Positions 35,275 through 44,573 of a stretch of DNA of 64,000 nt are shown here, one piece after another. The position numbers and the translations under genes were made by a program. This DNA is from Chryseobacterium sp. JM1 (GTDB taxonomy: Bacteria; Bacteroidota; Bacteroidia; Flavobacteriales; Weeksellaceae), in the NCBI RefSeq assembly GCF_000737715.1, contig NZ_JPRN01000005.1:372001-436000 (forward strand), written 5' to 3'. The notes beneath the pieces were generated by a model. That model was not told the origin of the DNA. It ran no database searches and saw nothing but the letters and a program-made list of their open reading frames with translations. The first letter of the stretch is position 1. Each line of letters begins with the position of its first letter.

Positions 35275-35916
35275 TTAAATAAACACCTCCTTCAATATTT
35301 TAGATACTTCTTTGGATTTTGTAGCCGGAAAAAGATGGGTACCTCCTTTAATCACGTAGTCCGGTTTTGAATATTTGATGGGAAAAACGATATCCTTGTC
35401 ACCCAATATCTGGATCACTTCCGGGATTTCTTCAAATTTCCATTCGGAAACCTTTTCTACTGACCATTTCAGATAGTATGGATCTCTTACCCTAAAGTAC
35501 TGAAGGATTTTTGGATTTTTTGGATCGAAGAGTTTTCTGACCACAGAATATACATTCGCCGCTTTGTCATTGAACATACCTACAGGAAATATTCTGGGAA
35601 TTTTCGTGATCTCACCGGTCTTTATAAATTTAGATTTCTCCTTATCTGATTTGATGCTCCCCATGATGACTACCTTTTGGGCAGGTTTCAATTTATTGAT
35701 CTCCTGCACCATAATCCCACCAAAAGAATATCCCAACAGGCTGAAAGGCTCGGAAACGTCTACTTTTTCCGCCATTCTTTCGACATAGGAATGGAAGGGC
35801 TCATTTTTCTCGGGGATAAGCCAGTCTATAAAAATCAATTCACAGTTCTCGGGGAATTCCAGTCTTTCCAGCACCTTAAAGTCTGCTCCGAGACCGCTTA
35901 CTACATAAATTTTCAT
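35275..35916 (-). CDS. Small alpha/beta hydrolase
   Basis: 213 residues. Catalytic features: nucleophile elbow GYSFGG (Ser about residue 84), acid in QILGDKDIVFP, and His in GGTHLFPATKS. Early motif VSGLGADFKVLERL holds the oxyanion region. Substrate unknown. It lies 106 bp upstream of amt on the same strand with no clear terminator between. Confidence 0.85.
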   Translation of the reverse strand: MKIYVVSGLGADFKVLERLEFPENCELIFIDWLIPEKNEPFHSYVERMAEKVDVSEPFSLLGYSFGGIMVQEINKLKPAQKVVIMGSIKSDKEKSKFIKTGEITKIPRIFPVGMFNDKAANVYSVVRKLFDPKNPKILQYFRVRDPYYLKWSVEKVSEWKFEEIPEVIQILGDKDIVFPIKYSKPDYVIKGGTHLFPATKSKEVSKILKEVFI

Positions 35917-36128
35917 AGTACTAATTTAAGAAAAACATGATAAAAGATACAGAATAATTTCACAGGTTTCTGAACTGTTAAGAGATTTTAGAAGATAAAG
36001 ACATACTAGATACTCTTTTAAACGCAAAGATTAATATCATACTATGTAAATTTAAGTAAAGCAAAGAATGGAATCAACTTCATTGATTCTGATGAAGGAA
36101 GTGTATCAATAATGGTTTAAAAAGTTCA

Positions 36129-36191
36129 CGCAGATTATTCAGATGATGCAGATTTTACTTTTTTTAATCTGCTTTATCTGAATAATCTGCG
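36129..36191. repeat. Gene-less CGCAGATT palindrome
   Basis: CGCAGATTATTCAGAT at the left is matched exactly by ATCTGAATAATCTGCG at the right, with further pairing inside (GCAGATT and AATCTGC). The arms match those flanking the GxxExxY gene at 477-925, so this looks like a solo, non-coding version. The rest of 35917-36260 is AT-rich with no visible gene. Confidence 0.75.
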
Positions 36192-36262
36192 AGAGTAATT
36201 CATTTTTATTGCGCTACAGCCTTTACACCTAATTTTAATTATTAGAATGAAAACAAAATAAA

Positions 36263-36290
36263 AAATGGGCAGTTATAAAAACCGCCCATT
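36263..36290 (-). terminator. Hairpin terminator after the first YceI gene
   Basis: AATGGGC pairs with GCCCATT and the stem continues with GTT/AAC past one mismatch. T-rich DNA follows in the minus direction, downstream of the gene at 36315. Confidence 0.65.
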
Positions 36291-36314
36291 GTATTATTTG
36301 ATTGTATATTTTAC

Positions 36315-36944
36315 TTATTTCTTTTTCTTCACCGGAACTCTGTTGTCGTTATCCAGTTTTTCTGTAGAAACTCTGAACTGGAAATCCATTTCGTCCTTGA
36401 TGAAATAATCTTTCAGTGAAGACTGGTAGAATACTTTAAAGTCTCTTCTGTTTAATGAGAACTTAGCAGATTCAATCACTACTGTAAACTGAGTAACGTA
36501 TGCATTCGCAGGGAAAGTGATCGTTTTTCTTACCCCTTTGATCGTAATGTCACCGTAAATCGTAGAATTGTACTCGCTGTTTGCTAAAGGAATAATTTTA
36601 GTCAAGTGGAATTTCGCGATAGGGAATTTCTTAACTTCAAAGAAATTGGTACTTTTCAATTCGTTGGTAAGCTTGATCTGATCTTCCTCGGAAACGTCTC
36701 CCGCCATCATGCTTCTCATATCTATTACAAACTCTCCGTCTACAAGGACCGTTTTATCGAAATTGAATTTTCCGCTTTTCAGCTTTACCGTCCCTGAATG
36801 CGATGAAGCCTCAGTTTTTACGACTTTATATCCCCACCACCTGATCTCTGATGAAGTCACTTTTGAAACCTTATCAAATTTCCTCTGTGCAGAAACAAAT
36901 GATATGCTCGCGCACACCATAGCAAACAATAGTAATCTTTTCAT
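36315..36944 (-). CDS. YceI family protein, paralogue 1
   Basis: 209 residues with a signal peptide (LLLFAMVCASISFVSAQ) and a YceI-like lipid-binding beta-barrel. Shared YceI features are IRWWGYKVVKTEASSHSGTV, FVIDMRSMM, LKSTNFFEVKKFP and YGDITIKGVRKTITFPA. YceI proteins bind isoprenoid-type lipids in the periplasm; the role here is unknown. It differs from its neighbour at 37023 by a basic C-terminal tail (RVPVKKKK). A terminator lies between the two, so they are separately transcribed. Confidence 0.9.
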   Translation of the reverse strand: MKRLLLFAMVCASISFVSAQRKFDKVSKVTSSEIRWWGYKVVKTEASSHSGTVKLKSGKFNFDKTVLVDGEFVIDMRSMMAGDVSEEDQIKLTNELKSTNFFEVKKFPIAKFHLTKIIPLANSEYNSTIYGDITIKGVRKTITFPANAYVTQFTVVIESAKFSLNRRDFKVFYQSSLKDYFIKDEMDFQFRVSTEKLDNDNRVPVKKKK

Positions 36945-36976
36945 TCTTTTTTATTTACAATTCAACAAAAATAAAA

Positions 36977-37001
36977 AAAAGTGTAGAACTTCTACACTTT
37001 T
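36977..37001 (-). terminator. Hairpin terminator between the YceI genes
   Basis: AAAAGTGTAGA pairs with TCTACACTTTT around a 3-nt loop. It lies downstream of the second YceI gene on the minus strand and upstream of the first. Confidence 0.8.
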
Positions 37002-37022
37002 AACAATCTTTTTTTGATTAAA

Positions 37023-37589
37023 TTATTTAGCACTCACCTTTACAAGCATTTCGATGTCATCTTTCACAAAAACATCCTGCATGGTAGACTTGTAAGCAAC
37101 GTCAAATTTCTGTCTGTCGAAAGAGAATTTCTCAGAAACCAGGCTTACTACTCCTTTGCTGTATGAAATTTTAGCAGGGAAAGTAATAGCGCTTGTTTTT
37201 CCTTTAACAGTAAGGTTTCCTGTTACTAAAGAGTTATAGATCTTATCGCTGTTTTTCTTCACAGTAGTGATTTTGAAAGAAGCCGTAGGGAATTTTTCAA
37301 CTTCAAAGAAGTCACCGTTCTTAAGATGTCCGTTCAGTTTTTGCTGATATTCTCCGGAAAGGTCAGTTGCGTTGATAGACGTCATATCCAATACAAAGCT
37401 TCCTCCTACTAGATCATTTCCTTTCATGATCATGTCTCCAGATTTTACTTTTACAGTACCATCGTGAGAGCTTGCCTCAGATTTTGCTACTTTGTACCCC
37501 CACCAGTGAACATCAGATGCCACTACTTTCTTGGACTGTCCGAATGCCAAACCGCTGGCAACAACTGCTAATAAGAATATTTTTTTCAT
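37023..37589 (-). CDS. YceI family protein, paralogue 2
   Basis: 188 residues: signal peptide (IFLLAVVASGLAFGQ) followed by the YceI domain with VHWWGYKVAKSEASSHDGTV, FVLDMTSI, LKNGDFFEVEKFPTASF and GNLTVKGKTSAITFPA. Clearly a tandem duplicate of the 36315 gene. Predicted periplasmic lipid-binding protein; partner unknown. Confidence 0.92.
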   Translation of the reverse strand: MKKIFLLAVVASGLAFGQSKKVVASDVHWWGYKVAKSEASSHDGTVKVKSGDMIMKGNDLVGGSFVLDMTSINATDLSGEYQQKLNGHLKNGDFFEVEKFPTASFKITTVKKNSDKIYNSLVTGNLTVKGKTSAITFPAKISYSKGVVSLVSEKFSFDRQKFDVAYKSTMQDVFVKDDIEMLVKVSAK

Positions 37590-37705
37590 TTGAATAAAGT
37601 TATTTACTTGTTTTAACGGTGCAAATATAGTCTACTTATTTAATAGATTTCATTGATGTATATCAATTAAAATATTTTTTTTCATGAATAATATCATCCC
37701 ATAAA

Positions 37706-37730
37706 AAAACTCCGAAAATTTCGGAGTTTT
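37706..37730 (-). terminator. Hairpin terminator after glucokinase
   Basis: AAAACTCCGAAA pairs with the complementary TTTCGGAGTTTT, with A/T tracts outside, just downstream of the glucokinase gene. Confidence 0.85.
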
Positions 37731-37735
37731 GTATT

Positions 37736-38785
37736 TTAATTTTGATAGTAAGCGGTGTACAGGGCGGCCCCTTTTAATGCCGTGTGATTCTGTTTGATCA
37801 GATAGATTGGCGTGTTTTTGAGCATTTCCTCCATCTTGTCACTGATCTTAAACTTATCATAGAATTTTCCTTTATCGATATATTCTCTGATCGTCTGTGG
37901 AATATCTCCTGAAATCAGCAGTCCACCTGTCGCTTTAAGTTTCAGGGTAAGGTTGTTGGCTTCTCTCGCCAGGAATTCAATAAAGGTATCCAACGCAATT
38001 CTGCAGATCATGACATCTTCCTCTACGGCTGCTTTATACAGTTCCTGAACAAAATTCGGTCCTGCCAGACGTTCTGCCAGCCATTCCGGTTCCGGATGTC
38101 TTTTTACGTCTCTTAAGAATCTGTAGATATTGAAAAGTCCGGTTTTAGACAATACATTTTCCCAGCTTACAATACCATAGATATTGTTTAAGAACTGATA
38201 AAATTCAACTTCAACATTTGTTCTCGGCGAGAATTCTGAATGTCCGCCTTCCGTTGCAAAAGGTCTAAGGTATTTTCCGTCAAAGAAATATCCTGCTTCA
38301 CCCAGTCCGTTTCCGGGAGCCAGGATCGCTACGTTTCCTTTTTCAAGATGTCCGCTGGTGTAGATCGGATCAAGGTCGCTGTCTTCAAGAAGACCCATAC
38401 CGTAAGCAGAAGCTTCAAGGTCATTCAGCATATCTCCTTTTTCAAATCCGAAATCTTTGGTATACTCTTCGATATTCAGATCCCAGCCCAATCTCGCCGG
38501 GCTACTTTTCCCATCGATTACCGGTCCCGGTACAGCCAAAGCCAGACGCTTTACATTTTCAAGCTCATTATCCTGAATGAATTTTCTTAATATATCAGAA
38601 AATGAAGAATAGTCTTTCGTACTATATTCTTTCTGTATTTTTATCTCAAGACCTCCGTTACTGGAAACAAAATAGCCTAAGATGGTTATATCTTCACGGA
38701 GACTTGCTCCAATGATAGTAACATGATCATTATTACTGTTCTCTACTCCTGGTAAATAAAGCGGAAATTTTGGATTCAAAATCAT
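37736..38785 (-). CDS. glk: Glucokinase
   Basis: Phosphorylates glucose with ATP. 349 residues from ATG 38785. I chose this start over 38860 because the exact TATATTTG -7 element lies at 38801-38808, so transcription should begin after the longer ORF start. Features of the Glk/ROK-type fold: AVPGPVIDGKSSPARLGWDLN, NDLEASAYG with the catalytic Asp, LAPGNGLGEAG, the sugar-binding ATEGGHSEF, and the late LKATGGLLISGDIPQ. Confidence 0.93.
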   Translation of the reverse strand: MILNPKFPLYLPGVENSNNDHVTIIGASLREDITILGYFVSSNGGLEIKIQKEYSTKDYSSFSDILRKFIQDNELENVKRLALAVPGPVIDGKSSPARLGWDLNIEEYTKDFGFEKGDMLNDLEASAYGMGLLEDSDLDPIYTSGHLEKGNVAILAPGNGLGEAGYFFDGKYLRPFATEGGHSEFSPRTNVEVEFYQFLNNIYGIVSWENVLSKTGLFNIYRFLRDVKRHPEPEWLAERLAGPNFVQELYKAAVEEDVMICRIALDTFIEFLAREANNLTLKLKATGGLLISGDIPQTIREYIDKGKFYDKFKISDKMEEMLKNTPIYLIKQNHTALKGAALYTAYYQN

Positions 38786-38800
38786 AACCTCAAATTTTAT

Positions 38801-38808
38801 CAAATATA
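38801..38808 (-). promoter_or_regulatory. Putative -7 promoter element for glk
   Basis: TATATTTG on the minus strand, an exact TAnnTTTG match, 15 bp before the ATG at 38785. It would give a leader of only about 10 nt. Confidence 0.55.
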
Positions 38809-38900
38809 ATAATTGTTTTCGTAAATCCTGCAGGGAAGCAAAAAACCTTTTCATTTTCATAAAAAGGTTTTGGCTAATAATTGTTTATATATAAATCTAA

Positions 38901-39464
38901 CTACTTTCCTAATGGAATATTGTATCCGAATCCTACTCCGATGTTCCCCACATTGTAGTTCTGTCCAGCGATATCGCCTTTATCTCCTACAAAAACTTTC
39001 TGATATTGTACGAAGAAATTCCAGTCTCTGTTGTGGTATCCGATTTCCGGCTTGATGTAGAAACCTCCGTCCGGTCTGTCAGCAGAACTGTTGGAAGCTA
39101 CTTTTTCATTTCCTACCAAAAATCCGTATCCTAAGTCAGTTCCAAAATAGAAACCGGTCTGTTTAGGATAGATTCTGATTAAAGCTCCTACAGGAATTAC
39201 GCCTACATCATTGTTATCATAACCGTTGTTACTTTTTCCAAAATAATGAGTATATCCTGTTGCAATACCTAATCCAAATCCGGGAGTGATCAAATTCTGA
39301 TAAGATACATCTACACCCGCAGCTGCGGAAAGATTATCTGAAGGAACTGCTAAACCAACATTCGCTCCTACTTTGATCATATTGTTCATCTTTGAGCTCT
39401 GTGCACTTGCGATACCTGCTGTTAATATTCCAGCCAGTAATACTGCTTGTTTTAACATTTTCAT
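38901..39464 (-). CDS. Outer-membrane beta-barrel protein
   Basis: 187 residues from ATG 39464, chosen because MKMLKQAVLLAGILTAGIASAQ is a clean signal peptide; the upstream extension to 39551 is not. The mature part has about eight alternating strands (KVGANVGLAVPS, GFGLGIATGYTHYFG, FYFGTDLGYGFLVG, WNFFVQYQKVFVG), ending VGFGYNIPLGK, like small porin-like barrels. Function unknown. Confidence 0.82.
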   Translation of the reverse strand: MKMLKQAVLLAGILTAGIASAQSSKMNNMIKVGANVGLAVPSDNLSAAAGVDVSYQNLITPGFGLGIATGYTHYFGKSNNGYDNNDVGVIPVGALIRIYPKQTGFYFGTDLGYGFLVGNEKVASNSSADRPDGGFYIKPEIGYHNRDWNFFVQYQKVFVGDKGDIAGQNYNVGNIGVGFGYNIPLGK

Positions 39465-39702
39465 AACTCTAATTTTAAATTTTACTAATGCAGTAAGCTG
39501 TAAAAATCGTGCCAAGAGAAGCTTATTTTTGGATTTTAACACTGGATACAATTATAAAACAATGATTATCAATATGTTAATTTAAGTTAAAATTAAATGA
39601 TTGTTTAAGTCAAATCATAAAAAAAATAATATTAAGAATTCTTAACCGTTATGATTTTAACCTTTTTCTTTCTACAGCATCCAAAAATTAAATTCTCTTA
39701 CT

Positions 39703-41085
39703 ATGGCCGATTCACTGTTACATAACAAACACCTTCTTTGGCGTGCCGGTTTCGGAGCCGGGATCAATCAGATCGGGGAACTGAAGAATACCAACACAAA
39801 AACGTTGGTTAATGAATTATTTAAAGAAGGAACCTTCACAGAAATCAACTATGATACGCCTGACGTTCCTGTTTCAGACAATATGATGATGGACAGTAAA
39901 ACTCCGGCAGATAAGAAAAAGGAAATGCAGAAGTTCATCAGAGACCAAAACAATGAACTGAACCTGAATTTTCTGAACCAGATGGTGAACAGCAAAGATC
40001 AGATGAGAGAAAAGATGGCGTTCTTCTGGCACGGGCATTTTGCATCAAGAGTGAATAATTCAAAATTCAATAAACAGCTTCTGAATACGATCAGAAAGAA
40101 TGCACTGGGAAATTTTAAAGAGCTGCTCTTCGAAGTGAGCCAATCTCCTGCTATGCTGAATTTCCTGAACAATCAACAGAATAAAAAGGATCATCCCAAT
40201 GAAAATTTCGCCCGCGAAGTGATGGAATTATTTACCATGGGAAGAGGAAATTATACCGAAAAAGATATCCGGGAAGGCGCAAGAGCGTTTACGGGCTGGG
40301 GCTATGATAAGGAAGGTAATTTTAAGGAGAGAAAAAACCTGCATGATGAAGGCTCAAAAACATTCCTGGGAAAAACCGGCAACTTCACCGGAACCGATGT
40401 TTTAAATATCATTCTTGAGCAGAAAGCTACCGCAACATTTATCACGACAAAAATATATAAGTTCTTCGTCAATGAAAATGTGGATTCCAAAATTATAGAG
40501 CTATTAAGTTCAACATTCTATAATTCCGGATATGATATCAAAAAACTGATGAACGATATATTCTCAAGCTCATGGTTTTACGATAAAAAGAACATAGGCA
40601 ACAGAATAAAATCCCCGATAGAACTGATGGCCGGAATCATGCGAATGCTTCCGATGAATATCCAGAACCCGGAAAACCTCATCGTTTATCAGAAACTGCT
40701 GGGACAAATGCTCCTCTATCCTCCCAATGTTGCAGGCTGGCCCAACGGAAAATCATGGATCGACAGTTCTACTCTGATGGTGAGGCTGCAGATTCCGCAG
40801 ATCTGGTCAGGATTACGACCTTTAGAATACAGTCCACGGCAGGATGATGATATTGACATGGGAATGAAATCCCGGGAAACCGCAATGAATAAATCCTTCA
40901 AAAACCCTAATATCACCATCGACTGGAGCAGACTGGAAAAGATTTTTAATGACAAAAACTGCGAAGATTACCTAATCCAAAATACCAAAACCCTTGATAT
41001 GGATACCGTAAAGAACTTTTCAGATAAAAGTATTAAGATGGGGATTATTAATTTAATGTCTACACCGGAATATCAGTTGTGTTAG
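39703..41085 (+). CDS. DUF1800 domain-containing protein
   Basis: 460 residues with DUF1800 hallmarks: HLLWRAGFGAG at the N-terminus, MAFFWHGHFAS, NEN-FAREVMELFTMGRGNYTE, GARAFTGWGY, and LLYPPNVAGWPNGKSWIDS. No signal peptide is evident. Function is unknown; DUF1800 genes are normally paired with DUF1501 genes, as here. Confidence 0.94.
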   Translation: MADSLLHNKHLLWRAGFGAGINQIGELKNTNTKTLVNELFKEGTFTEINYDTPDVPVSDNMMMDSKTPADKKKEMQKFIRDQNNELNLNFLNQMVNSKDQMREKMAFFWHGHFASRVNNSKFNKQLLNTIRKNALGNFKELLFEVSQSPAMLNFLNNQQNKKDHPNENFAREVMELFTMGRGNYTEKDIREGARAFTGWGYDKEGNFKERKNLHDEGSKTFLGKTGNFTGTDVLNIILEQKATATFITTKIYKFFVNENVDSKIIELLSSTFYNSGYDIKKLMNDIFSSSWFYDKKNIGNRIKSPIELMAGIMRMLPMNIQNPENLIVYQKLLGQMLLYPPNVAGWPNGKSWIDSSTLMVRLQIPQIWSGLRPLEYSPRQDDDIDMGMKSRETAMNKSFKNPNITIDWSRLEKIFNDKNCEDYLIQNTKTLDMDTVKNFSDKSIKMGIINLMSTPEYQLC

Positions 41086-41272
41086 GTGATAGATCTTAGG
41101 TAGCAGGTTGCAGGTAATAGCAGTCACCGCTTGGCTCTGCAACCTTTGATTTATTATTTTTGATTTAAAAAAACATTGATAAATACACCTGGAATTAGTA
41201 AAATCAACATCCAGTCCTGCTACCTGCAACCTATAACCTGCAACCTATAATCTGCAACCTAAAAAAGAAAAA
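41086..41272. repeat. Intergenic hairpin element with GGTAGCAGGTTGCAGGT arms
   Basis: The left arm TTAGGTAGCAGGTTGCAGGT is inverted at the right as CCTGCTACCTGCAACC followed by three degenerate copies of CTATAACCTGCAA. It separates the DUF1800 and DUF1501 genes, so transcription of the pair must cross it. Confidence 0.7.
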
Positions 41273-41275
41273 ATC

Positions 41276-42460
41276 ATGCTAATCAAAAGAAGAGAATTCC
41301 TAAAAATAAGTTCATTGGCTACCGCATCGCTTATGATGCCCAATTTTCTGAAAGCAATGACCCTGAACGAGGCCTTAGAACCCAATCAGAAGATTCTTGT
41401 CGTGCTGCAGTTTACGGGCGGAAATGATGGTTTGAACACCATCATTCCAACAAAAAATGATATTTATTTTAAAGAAAGAAACAATATAGCCATCAAGGAT
41501 TCTTTAGCGCTGAATGATGAAACGGGAATCAATCCCGCACTTTCTTATTTCAAAGAGCTTTTCGATAATGGCGAACTATCAGTGATGAATAATGTGGGTT
41601 ATCCCGATCCCGATAAGTCTCACTTCAGAAGCATGGATATCTGGCATTCCGCAAGCCGCAGTGATGAATTCCTGGAAACCGGATGGCTGGGACGTTTTCT
41701 GGATGAAGAATGTTACCGTTGCGAGCATCCTACACAGGCTTTGGAGGTCGATGATATGCTGAGTCTGGCACTGAAAGGGGAAAACAATAAAGCCTTTGCC
41801 TTTAAAGATCCTAAAAGGCTTTACCAGACCAGTCAGGAGAAGTATTTTAAATCTTTGTATGATCATCATCACGATGACGAAACGGTTTCCTATTTATACC
41901 AAACCCTCGGCTCTACTATTAATAATGCGGATTATATTTTTGAAAAGAGTAAGTCAAAAAAAACAGATCAAGTCTACCCGAACTCTCAGCTTGGAAAGGA
42001 TTTTAAAACCGTTGCTTCACTGATTAAATCTGACATCAATACACAGGTTTATTATCTCTCGGTGGGAAGTTTTGATACCCACGTTAATCAGAACAAAAGG
42101 CAGGCCAAGCTTTTCAGTGATATCAATGAAGCTGTAAAATCTTTTGTCGCTGATCTGAAAAGTAATGGTATTTTCAATGATGTTTTGCTAATGACTTTTT
42201 CAGAATTCGGACGCCGGGTAGCTCAAAATGCCAGCAATGGAACTGACCACGGGACTGCCAATCAAATGTTCTTTATCAGCGGAGGCCTTAAAAAGAAAGG
42301 ACTTCTGAACGCTCTTCCTGATCTGCAGAAACTCAATGAAGGAGATTTAATTTATACCGAAGATTTCAGAAAAGTCTACGCTACGATTTTGAAAAACTGG
42401 CTTAAAGCGGATTCTTCCAAGGTATTGGGCTGGAAAAACGGGATCTATGATTTTATATAA
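41276..42460 (+). CDS. DUF1501 domain-containing protein, Tat-type N-terminus
   Basis: 394 residues. The N-terminus KRREFLKISSLATASLM has a twin-arginine-like signal, suggesting folded export. DUF1501 motifs: VLQFTGGNDGLNTIIPT, GYPDPDKSHFRSMDIWHSA, VGSFDTHVNQNKRQAKL and MTFSEFGRRVAQNAS, then GTDHGTANQMFFISGG. The family resembles the alkaline-phosphatase/sulfatase fold, with candidate metal ligands in these Asp/His motifs. Partner of the DUF1800 gene. Confidence 0.94.
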   Translation: MLIKRREFLKISSLATASLMMPNFLKAMTLNEALEPNQKILVVLQFTGGNDGLNTIIPTKNDIYFKERNNIAIKDSLALNDETGINPALSYFKELFDNGELSVMNNVGYPDPDKSHFRSMDIWHSASRSDEFLETGWLGRFLDEECYRCEHPTQALEVDDMLSLALKGENNKAFAFKDPKRLYQTSQEKYFKSLYDHHHDDETVSYLYQTLGSTINNADYIFEKSKSKKTDQVYPNSQLGKDFKTVASLIKSDINTQVYYLSVGSFDTHVNQNKRQAKLFSDINEAVKSFVADLKSNGIFNDVLLMTFSEFGRRVAQNASNGTDHGTANQMFFISGGLKKKGLLNALPDLQKLNEGDLIYTEDFRKVYATILKNWLKADSSKVLGWKNGIYDFI

Positions 42461-42527
42461 TTGGGGCAAAAAAACTGCTATTTTGATGAGTTAGTCTAAA
42501 TAATGGCTGTGAATTAAATGTGATAAA

Positions 42528-42560
42528 AAACCTCATAGGTTTTTGAAACCTATGAGGTTT
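42528..42560. terminator. Bidirectional hairpin terminator
   Basis: AAACCTCATAGGTTT and AAACCTATGAGGTTT form a perfect 15-bp inverted repeat with a 3-nt loop. It lies between the convergent DUF1501 and TerD-like genes. A near-identical stem follows rtcB at 44727-44753. Confidence 0.8.
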
Positions 42561-42585
42561 GGAGTTTATATCAGTTGTTTTTTAA

Positions 42586-42612
42586 TCTCTCGCAGATTTT
42601 GCAGATTTAGGA
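42586..42612. repeat. Single CGCAGATT arm
   Basis: CTCTCGCAGATTTTGCAGAT resembles one arm of the inverted repeats at 477-925 and 36129-36191. No partner arm lies next to it. Confidence 0.45.
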
Positions 42613-42634
42613 GATGTTTATGTTATATTTCATC

Positions 42635-44386
42635 TTACTTAAAAACCTTTGTAAAGCTATCTTTTTCCAGACTTTCAAGGGAGAAATCGAGGTCAGCTTT
42701 TTCTTTTTCGGAAGTAATTTCTGCTCCTAATTCTGTGACAAGTCCATTAAAAGATAGAGGCTCATACCACTGCTGGTACAATGCTTCCGTGGCCATTACC
42801 GAAATCTCGGAATTCCCCGAAACATGAGTATGTCCCGCTCCAAAATTCAGAAGTACGAAACACTGCTTTTCTCCTTTCGGAAGCATTATTCCAAGAACAG
42901 TTTGTCTTTGGACGGAATTACATTTCACTTCGGCAAAAACATGATCCGGGTTCATCATATATTCTCTGGAAATATGATCTCCTTTTCCAATCACGATTTT
43001 ATAACCGCAATCCGCACTTCCGGAATACACGTTGTTCATGATCAGGGTCGGAGCATTCAATCCTTGAGAAGCATACAGATATTCTACAGCACCATTAGGC
43101 GCAGAGGTCATATCTCCGGAATACATCAAGCTTCCATTAACCTGGTTATAGGCTGCATTCCAACCTGTCTTTCCTCCGATATTCAATCCGGAAAGGTCAA
43201 GATCATTCGCTCCCCATCCATCTTCCCAGTAAATTCCGACGGCTAGTTTTTCACCAAGGAATCTTGTTCCGGCAGGAATATTTCCTACAAACATTTTTTC
43301 AGAAGTTGGCAATCCGAATTCTACATTTTCCGGGAAATAGAACTTCTTTCCGGAAAGATCAAATCTCAATTTCACATAATTCAGGATAAAATTATAGTTT
43401 TTTTCACCTACCGATCCGGTTTTTCCGGTTTTTACCCAGGATTTTCCATTCCTAATTCTATACACAAAGGTATCTAAACCATACATTCTCAAATAACAGG
43501 CAGACAAAGCTTTAAACAACGCAAACGGTGTCGCATTATCCAGCCAGTGCAGGTCATTGTTCTCCAACAAGGTATGAGTCGCCTCATTCAATGGATTGGA
43601 AACCAATGGCTGATGATGAATTTTGGACAGTTTTGAAATCTTATTAATGGTTTTCGAAGATCTTTTTTTATACGCTAAAAACAACGGTTTGAACCTGTTG
43701 AAAATCTGAGCAAGCTTTTCCAGTCCGTATTTTTCAAATAAAGCTGACGGATTAAATTTACTTTCCTTAATGGCTTTAATCAACTCATCGTTTTTGATCA
43801 AAAGCGTAGTATCCGTCGTTTTATAAATCACATATCTGAAAAACTCTACGGGATTGGCAGGATACACCTGATACAGATCCGCAATCTTGACGATAGCTTC
43901 CTTGTTTCTGATATTCTCTGTTCCTGTAAAAGTATAATTCAGTTCTTTCGTTAAAACAGAAAGCACATCATTCATTGTTTTTTCATTCAGTGCAATTCCA
44001 GACTTCAGAAGGGAAAGACATTTTTCAGTCATTTCTTCTGCAGAATAGGCTTTAACGACTTTAAAAATCAGTTTTGTATTGGGAACATTCAGCACTTCAT
44101 CAGGAATATAGATTTCATCCTGAAAATTACTTCCATACGTAGAAATATAATGTTTAAGCTGCTCAATGAACAACTCGAGTCTTGTGCTGTCTTTTATTTT
44201 CTGCCAGGATTTATGGAAGGTCTTATTCAGATCATTTCCGTTTAATTTTTCTTTCTCGTAAAATTGAATGATCCCGTCTTTTGCCCAAACGGCATCTGCC
44301 TCGATCACAAAACCTGCGTCAGAAATAAAAGGAGTACTTTCGGTTTTCTTGGCCAGTACGGCATTAAATAATTGAAGTGTTTTCAT
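42635..44386 (-). CDS. RtcB-linked protein with TerD-like C-terminal domain
   Basis: 583 residues, no signal peptide, predicted cytosolic. Residues 1 to about 330 are mostly helical with no family I can name (FFRYVIYKTTDTTLLIKND, INKISKLSKIHHQPLV). Residues about 384-540 resemble a TerD-type domain: GIYWEDGWGANDLDLSG, SLMYSGDMTSAPNGAVEY and YKIVIGKGD, including the acidic DLDL pattern and the YSGD segment corresponding to HTGD in TerD. It is downstream of rtcB and a tRNA-like RNA on the same strand, suggesting a role with that RNA. It could be a divergent RNA-binding protein such as a TROVE relative, but no vWA DxSxS motif is seen. Confidence 0.6.
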   Translation of the reverse strand: MKTLQLFNAVLAKKTESTPFISDAGFVIEADAVWAKDGIIQFYEKEKLNGNDLNKTFHKSWQKIKDSTRLELFIEQLKHYISTYGSNFQDEIYIPDEVLNVPNTKLIFKVVKAYSAEEMTEKCLSLLKSGIALNEKTMNDVLSVLTKELNYTFTGTENIRNKEAIVKIADLYQVYPANPVEFFRYVIYKTTDTTLLIKNDELIKAIKESKFNPSALFEKYGLEKLAQIFNRFKPLFLAYKKRSSKTINKISKLSKIHHQPLVSNPLNEATHTLLENNDLHWLDNATPFALFKALSACYLRMYGLDTFVYRIRNGKSWVKTGKTGSVGEKNYNFILNYVKLRFDLSGKKFYFPENVEFGLPTSEKMFVGNIPAGTRFLGEKLAVGIYWEDGWGANDLDLSGLNIGGKTGWNAAYNQVNGSLMYSGDMTSAPNGAVEYLYASQGLNAPTLIMNNVYSGSADCGYKIVIGKGDHISREYMMNPDHVFAEVKCNSVQRQTVLGIMLPKGEKQCFVLLNFGAGHTHVSGNSEISVMATEALYQQWYEPLSFNGLVTELGAEITSEKEKADLDFSLESLEKDSFTKVFK

Positions 44387-44540
44387 TGTGATTAAAATTA
44401 AATAAGTGAGGAGTAGGGCTTTTTTAAAAAACGATATAGGAACTCCTTTTACCTATTATTTTGAAAAAGGCGGAGAGTAATTACCAATATAGGAACTCTG
44501 TTTGCCTTTAATTTTTTTACCGATAAAAACACTTCAATGG
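44387..44540 (-). promoter_or_regulatory. Leader with repeated modules shared with the tRNA-like RNA
   Basis: ATAGGAACTC occurs at 44436-44445 and 44489-44498 (minus strand GAGTTCCTAT). GGCGGAGAGTAATTAC lies at 44469-44484. Both motifs recur within the tRNA-like RNA as ATAGGAACTT (44608-44617) and AGCGGAAAGTGATCAC (44629-44644). A TATATTTG -7 element on the minus strand at 44545-44552 could start a leader of about 150 nt for the TerD-like gene. A hairpin can form between CCTTTTT and AAAAGG in the first module. Confidence 0.6.
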
Positions 44541-44573
44541 TATTCAAATATAAGTATTTTTCATCAGTATTGT

